NCBI GenBank assembly: GCA_030149595.1 | Contig: JASFBI010000156.1 | Span: 1-5,443 of the forward strand | Source of the DNA: Desulfobacterales bacterium | GTDB lineage: Bacteria > Desulfobacterota > Desulfobacteria > Desulfobacterales > DAOWNP01 | Length of the DNA: 5,443 nucleotides | Reading direction: 5' to 3' | Shown: one piece after another, positions 5,403 through 5,443 of the stretch | Numbering within the stretch: position 1 is the stretch's first letter | Layout of the letters: each line of letters starts with the position of its first letter | The notes under the pieces: model-generated | The model's database searches: none | What the model was told of the DNA's origin: nothing | What the model saw: the letters and a program-made list of their open reading frames with translations, nothing else | Made by a program: the position numbers and the translations under genes

Positions 5403-5443
5403 ATGACAGATTTATCTGCCACAACGAAAGTTGAAACTCTCAT
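5403..5443 (+). CDS. possible start of a further gene, cut by the window edge
   Basis: Fifteen bases after the stop of the Pycsar-like gene an ATG at 5403 opens a frame reading MTDLSATTKVETL before the window ends. Composition is protein-like and there is no stop, but no ribosome site is seen upstream. The frame is the same as that of the preceding gene. An alternative reading is a minus-strand gene entering from the right and ending at TGA (complement of 5390-5392), with last residues RVSTFVVADKSVMYVI. The 41 to 54 bases available cannot decide between these or a non-coding stretch. Confidence 0.3.
   Translation, partial: MTDLSATTKVETL

Noticed and set aside
5386..5438. Inverted repeat AGTTTCA/TGAAACT (5386-5392/5432-5438) with an inner CAAC-GAAA-GTTG hairpin, recalling CRISPR repeats that end in GAAAC.
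   Set aside because: Only one copy is present and no second repeat or spacer can be seen; the arms are short and may be chance.

Overview
This is an AT-rich window (roughly one third G+C by eye) from what looks like a Gram-negative, proteobacteria-like bacterium. The best taxonomic evidence is an IHF-alpha type DNA-bending protein and a DUF2065 (YjeT-type) membrane protein, both largely proteobacterial families. The base composition together with a CsgD-type regulator and single-domain PilZ protein would fit an AT-rich Desulfobacterota (deltaproteobacterial) genome. That placement is inference; no marker in the window settles it.

Layout. Bases 1-170 hold the 3' end of a threonylcarbamoyl-AMP synthase (Sua5/YciO/YrdC family). 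A near-consensus sigma70 promoter then drives a complete tRNA-Leu(CAA) gene (272-358). Next come a CsgD-like LuxR regulator with a degenerate receiver domain (459-1079) and, after a 173-bp gap containing a long hairpin, a single-domain PilZ protein with intact c-di-GMP-binding motifs (1253-1588). A 12-TM MFS drug:H+ antiporter-like transporter (1699-2898) follows. It converges, with only 2 bp between stop codons, on a minus-strand block: queA (3962-2901), preceded by a DUF2065 membrane protein (4170-3985), preceded in turn by ihfA (4564-4280). A very AT-rich divergent intergenic region (4565-4862) leads to a plus-strand gene (4863-5387) for a three-TM protein resembling the Pycsar effector family PF18967/DUF5706. 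After its TAG stop the same frame reopens with an ATG and runs off the window.

How the parts relate. Translation and tRNA biology recurs: a t6A synthase, a tRNA gene and the queuosine enzyme QueA. The CsgD-like/PilZ pair suggests local c-di-GMP-linked control of surface or biofilm behaviour. The Pycsar-like membrane protein is the most defence-flavoured gene, but no nucleotide cyclase is visible inside the window, so a full antiphage system cannot be claimed. Most of the rest is ordinary core genome.
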